Part shown: one piece after another, positions 4,854 through 5,851 of the stretch
Position numbering within the stretch: the first letter of the stretch is position 1
How the letters are laid out: each line of letters opens with the position of its first letter
Source: UBA4823 sp034436035
Lineage (GTDB): Bacteria > Chloroflexota > Anaerolineae > Anaerolineales > UBA4823
Direction: 5' to 3'
Length of the DNA: 5,851 nt
Assembly (NCBI GenBank): GCA_034436035.1
Contig: DAOTVW010000327.1
Location: 1 to 5,851, forward strand
The notes under the pieces: model-generated
What the model was told of the DNA's origin: nothing
The model's input: only the letters and a program-made list of their open reading frames with translations
Databases searched by the model: none
Made by a program: the position numbers and the translations under genes

Positions 4854-5851
4854 ATGGATATCCCTATCACACTGCTGGGGTTAATTGAACACTACAGCCC
4901 AACTGGTAAAGAACAAGAGGCGGTTAGCTGGTTGGTTTCGCGCATGAAGGAATTAGGATTCACACAAGCATATTCAGATGAAGCGGGTAATGCGGTAGGG
5001 AAAATGGGAACAGGGGAGCAGCAAATTGTTTTCCTGGGTCACATTGACACAGTCAGTGGAAATATTGAGGTTCACCTAGAGGGAGATGATCTCTATGGAC
5101 GAGGGAGTGTTGACGCAAAAGGTCCTTTGGCTGCCTTTGTCGATGCAGTATCCGAGATTGGCGTGCGTCCAGGCTGGGAAATCATCGTCATTGGCGCAGT
5201 CGATGAAGAAGGCGATTCGAAAGGCGCCCGCCATATTGTTGAACAATATCACCCACAATATGCAATCATTGGCGAACCAAGTCAATGGCAGCGAATGACC
5301 TTGGGATATAAAGGTACTGCCTGGGCAAAAATCGAATTTCACCAAAACATAACTCACACTGCCTCCTCTCAGGAAAGCATATGTGAAGCGGCATTTGAAG
5401 CATGGCGGCGCTTACAAAGTTGGAGTATTGAGTTTAATGACGAGAAAAATCGCCAATTCGATCAGGTAACTCCCACCTTGCGTGAATTTCATTCCTTTGA
5501 AGACGGTTTTCAGGAACATGCCGAATTACGCATTGGCGTTCGCTTGCCAGTTGGTTTTTCTCCAGAGGAATGGTATCAGCAATTGCACCAAATCATCAAC
5601 CATAATGCAAATGTCTATTCCGAAATCACACGGATTGGCTATCCCATTTCAGCATATCGGGCAGAGAAAAACAACCCATTAGTACGGAGTTTTTTACAAG
5701 CTATTCGTGGTCAGGGGGGTGAACCAAGCTTTGCATTAAAAACCGGCACTGCGGATATGAATATCGTGGCTCCTCATTGGAAATGCCCCATCCTCGCCTA
5801 TGGGCCTGGTGATTCCAATCTCGATCACACGCCGAACGAACACCTCTCGCT
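4854..5851 (+). CDS. lysK: LysK, LysW-lysine hydrolase (3' partial)
   Basis: This M20-family metallopeptidase removes lysine from the LysW C-terminal glutamate, finishing the pathway and freeing the carrier. The window shows 332 residues and the frame is still open at the right edge; family length suggests about 20 to 30 residues are missing. Metal and catalytic residues are visible: H63 and D65 in LGHIDTV, D87 in GRGSVDAKGP, the E118-E119 pair in GAVDEEGD, E141 in IIGEPS, and the C-terminal H325 in DHTPNEH. The dimerisation domain includes the conserved histidine in THTASSQ (H168), and FALKTGTADMN (293-303) is typical of LysK. ATG 4854 is the only in-frame ATG after the lysJ stop. Its Shine-Dalgarno is poor (GAGG at 4835-4838, 15 bases away), so expression may rely on coupling to lysJ, which ends 21 bases earlier. 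The stop and any downstream gene are outside the window. Confidence 0.92.
   Translation, partial: MDIPITLLGLIEHYSPTGKEQEAVSWLVSRMKELGFTQAYSDEAGNAVGKMGTGEQQIVFLGHIDTVSGNIEVHLEGDDLYGRGSVDAKGPLAAFVDAVSEIGVRPGWEIIVIGAVDEEGDSKGARHIVEQYHPQYAIIGEPSQWQRMTLGYKGTAWAKIEFHQNITHTASSQESICEAAFEAWRRLQSWSIEFNDEKNRQFDQVTPTLREFHSFEDGFQEHAELRIGVRLPVGFSPEEWYQQLHQIINHNANVYSEITRIGYPISAYRAEKNNPLVRSFLQAIRGQGGEPSFALKTGTADMNIVAPHWKCPILAYGPGDSNLDHTPNEHLS

Noticed and set aside
5086..5298. Separate + strand open frames inside the lysK region (5086-5298 and 5482-5682).
   Set aside because: The continuous M20 frame from 4854 to the window end carries all the metal-binding motifs, so these are out-of-frame shadows. No frameshift is needed to explain the gene.
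1..5851. CRISPR array, tRNA, rRNA, insertion sequence or attachment site.
   Set aside because: No spaced direct repeats, tRNA-like cloverleaf, transposase fragment or terminal inverted repeat was seen.

Overview
The window holds most of a lysine biosynthesis operon that uses the amino-group carrier protein LysW. The order is lysW, lysX, lysY, lysZ, lysJ, lysK, all on the + strand. The strongest identifiers are a 56-residue LysW with two CxxC pairs and the C-terminal EDWGE tail, followed by an ATP-grasp LysX, an ArgC-like LysY with a GCNAT active site, a kinase LysZ, a class III aminotransferase LysJ and an M20 hydrolase LysK. The LysK gene runs off the right edge. The organism is a bacterium with moderate GC content, good Shine-Dalgarno sites and a sigma70-type promoter. 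Gene content and order suggest Chloroflexota, perhaps an Anaerolineae-like lineage, but this is inference and other LysW-using bacteria (for example Deinococcota) are not excluded.

Layout. Bases 1-159 are the C-terminal end of an unrecognised protein. Its stop overlaps the start of a small protein (149-358) that resembles the YjfB family of putative motility proteins. Bases 359-615 hold no clear large gene. They contain a very good promoter (TTGACA, 17-base spacer, TATATT; 410-438), then a roughly 140-base leader that folds in a riboswitch-like way, then an intrinsic terminator (560-584) just before the lysW ribosome binding site. Bases 616-5851 are the six lys genes, with gaps of 15 to 45 bases.

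How the genes work together. LysX joins the alpha-amino group of 2-aminoadipate to the terminal glutamate of LysW. LysZ phosphorylates the side-chain carboxylate, LysY reduces it to the semialdehyde, LysJ aminates it to LysW-lysine, and LysK releases lysine and regenerates LysW. The earlier steps from 2-oxoglutarate to aminoadipate (homocitrate synthase and following enzymes) are not in the window. The same enzyme set can serve arginine synthesis when LysX accepts glutamate, so lysine is the likeliest but not the only possible product.

The most interesting part is the leader. It contains an 8-pair closing stem, two inner hairpins and a possible loop pseudoknot. A segment at 500-513 can instead pair almost perfectly with the 5' arm of the terminator (558-570). 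This is the arrangement of a transcription-attenuation switch controlling the whole operon. I could not match it to a riboswitch class I know, and it does not look like the classical lysine riboswitch or a T-box.
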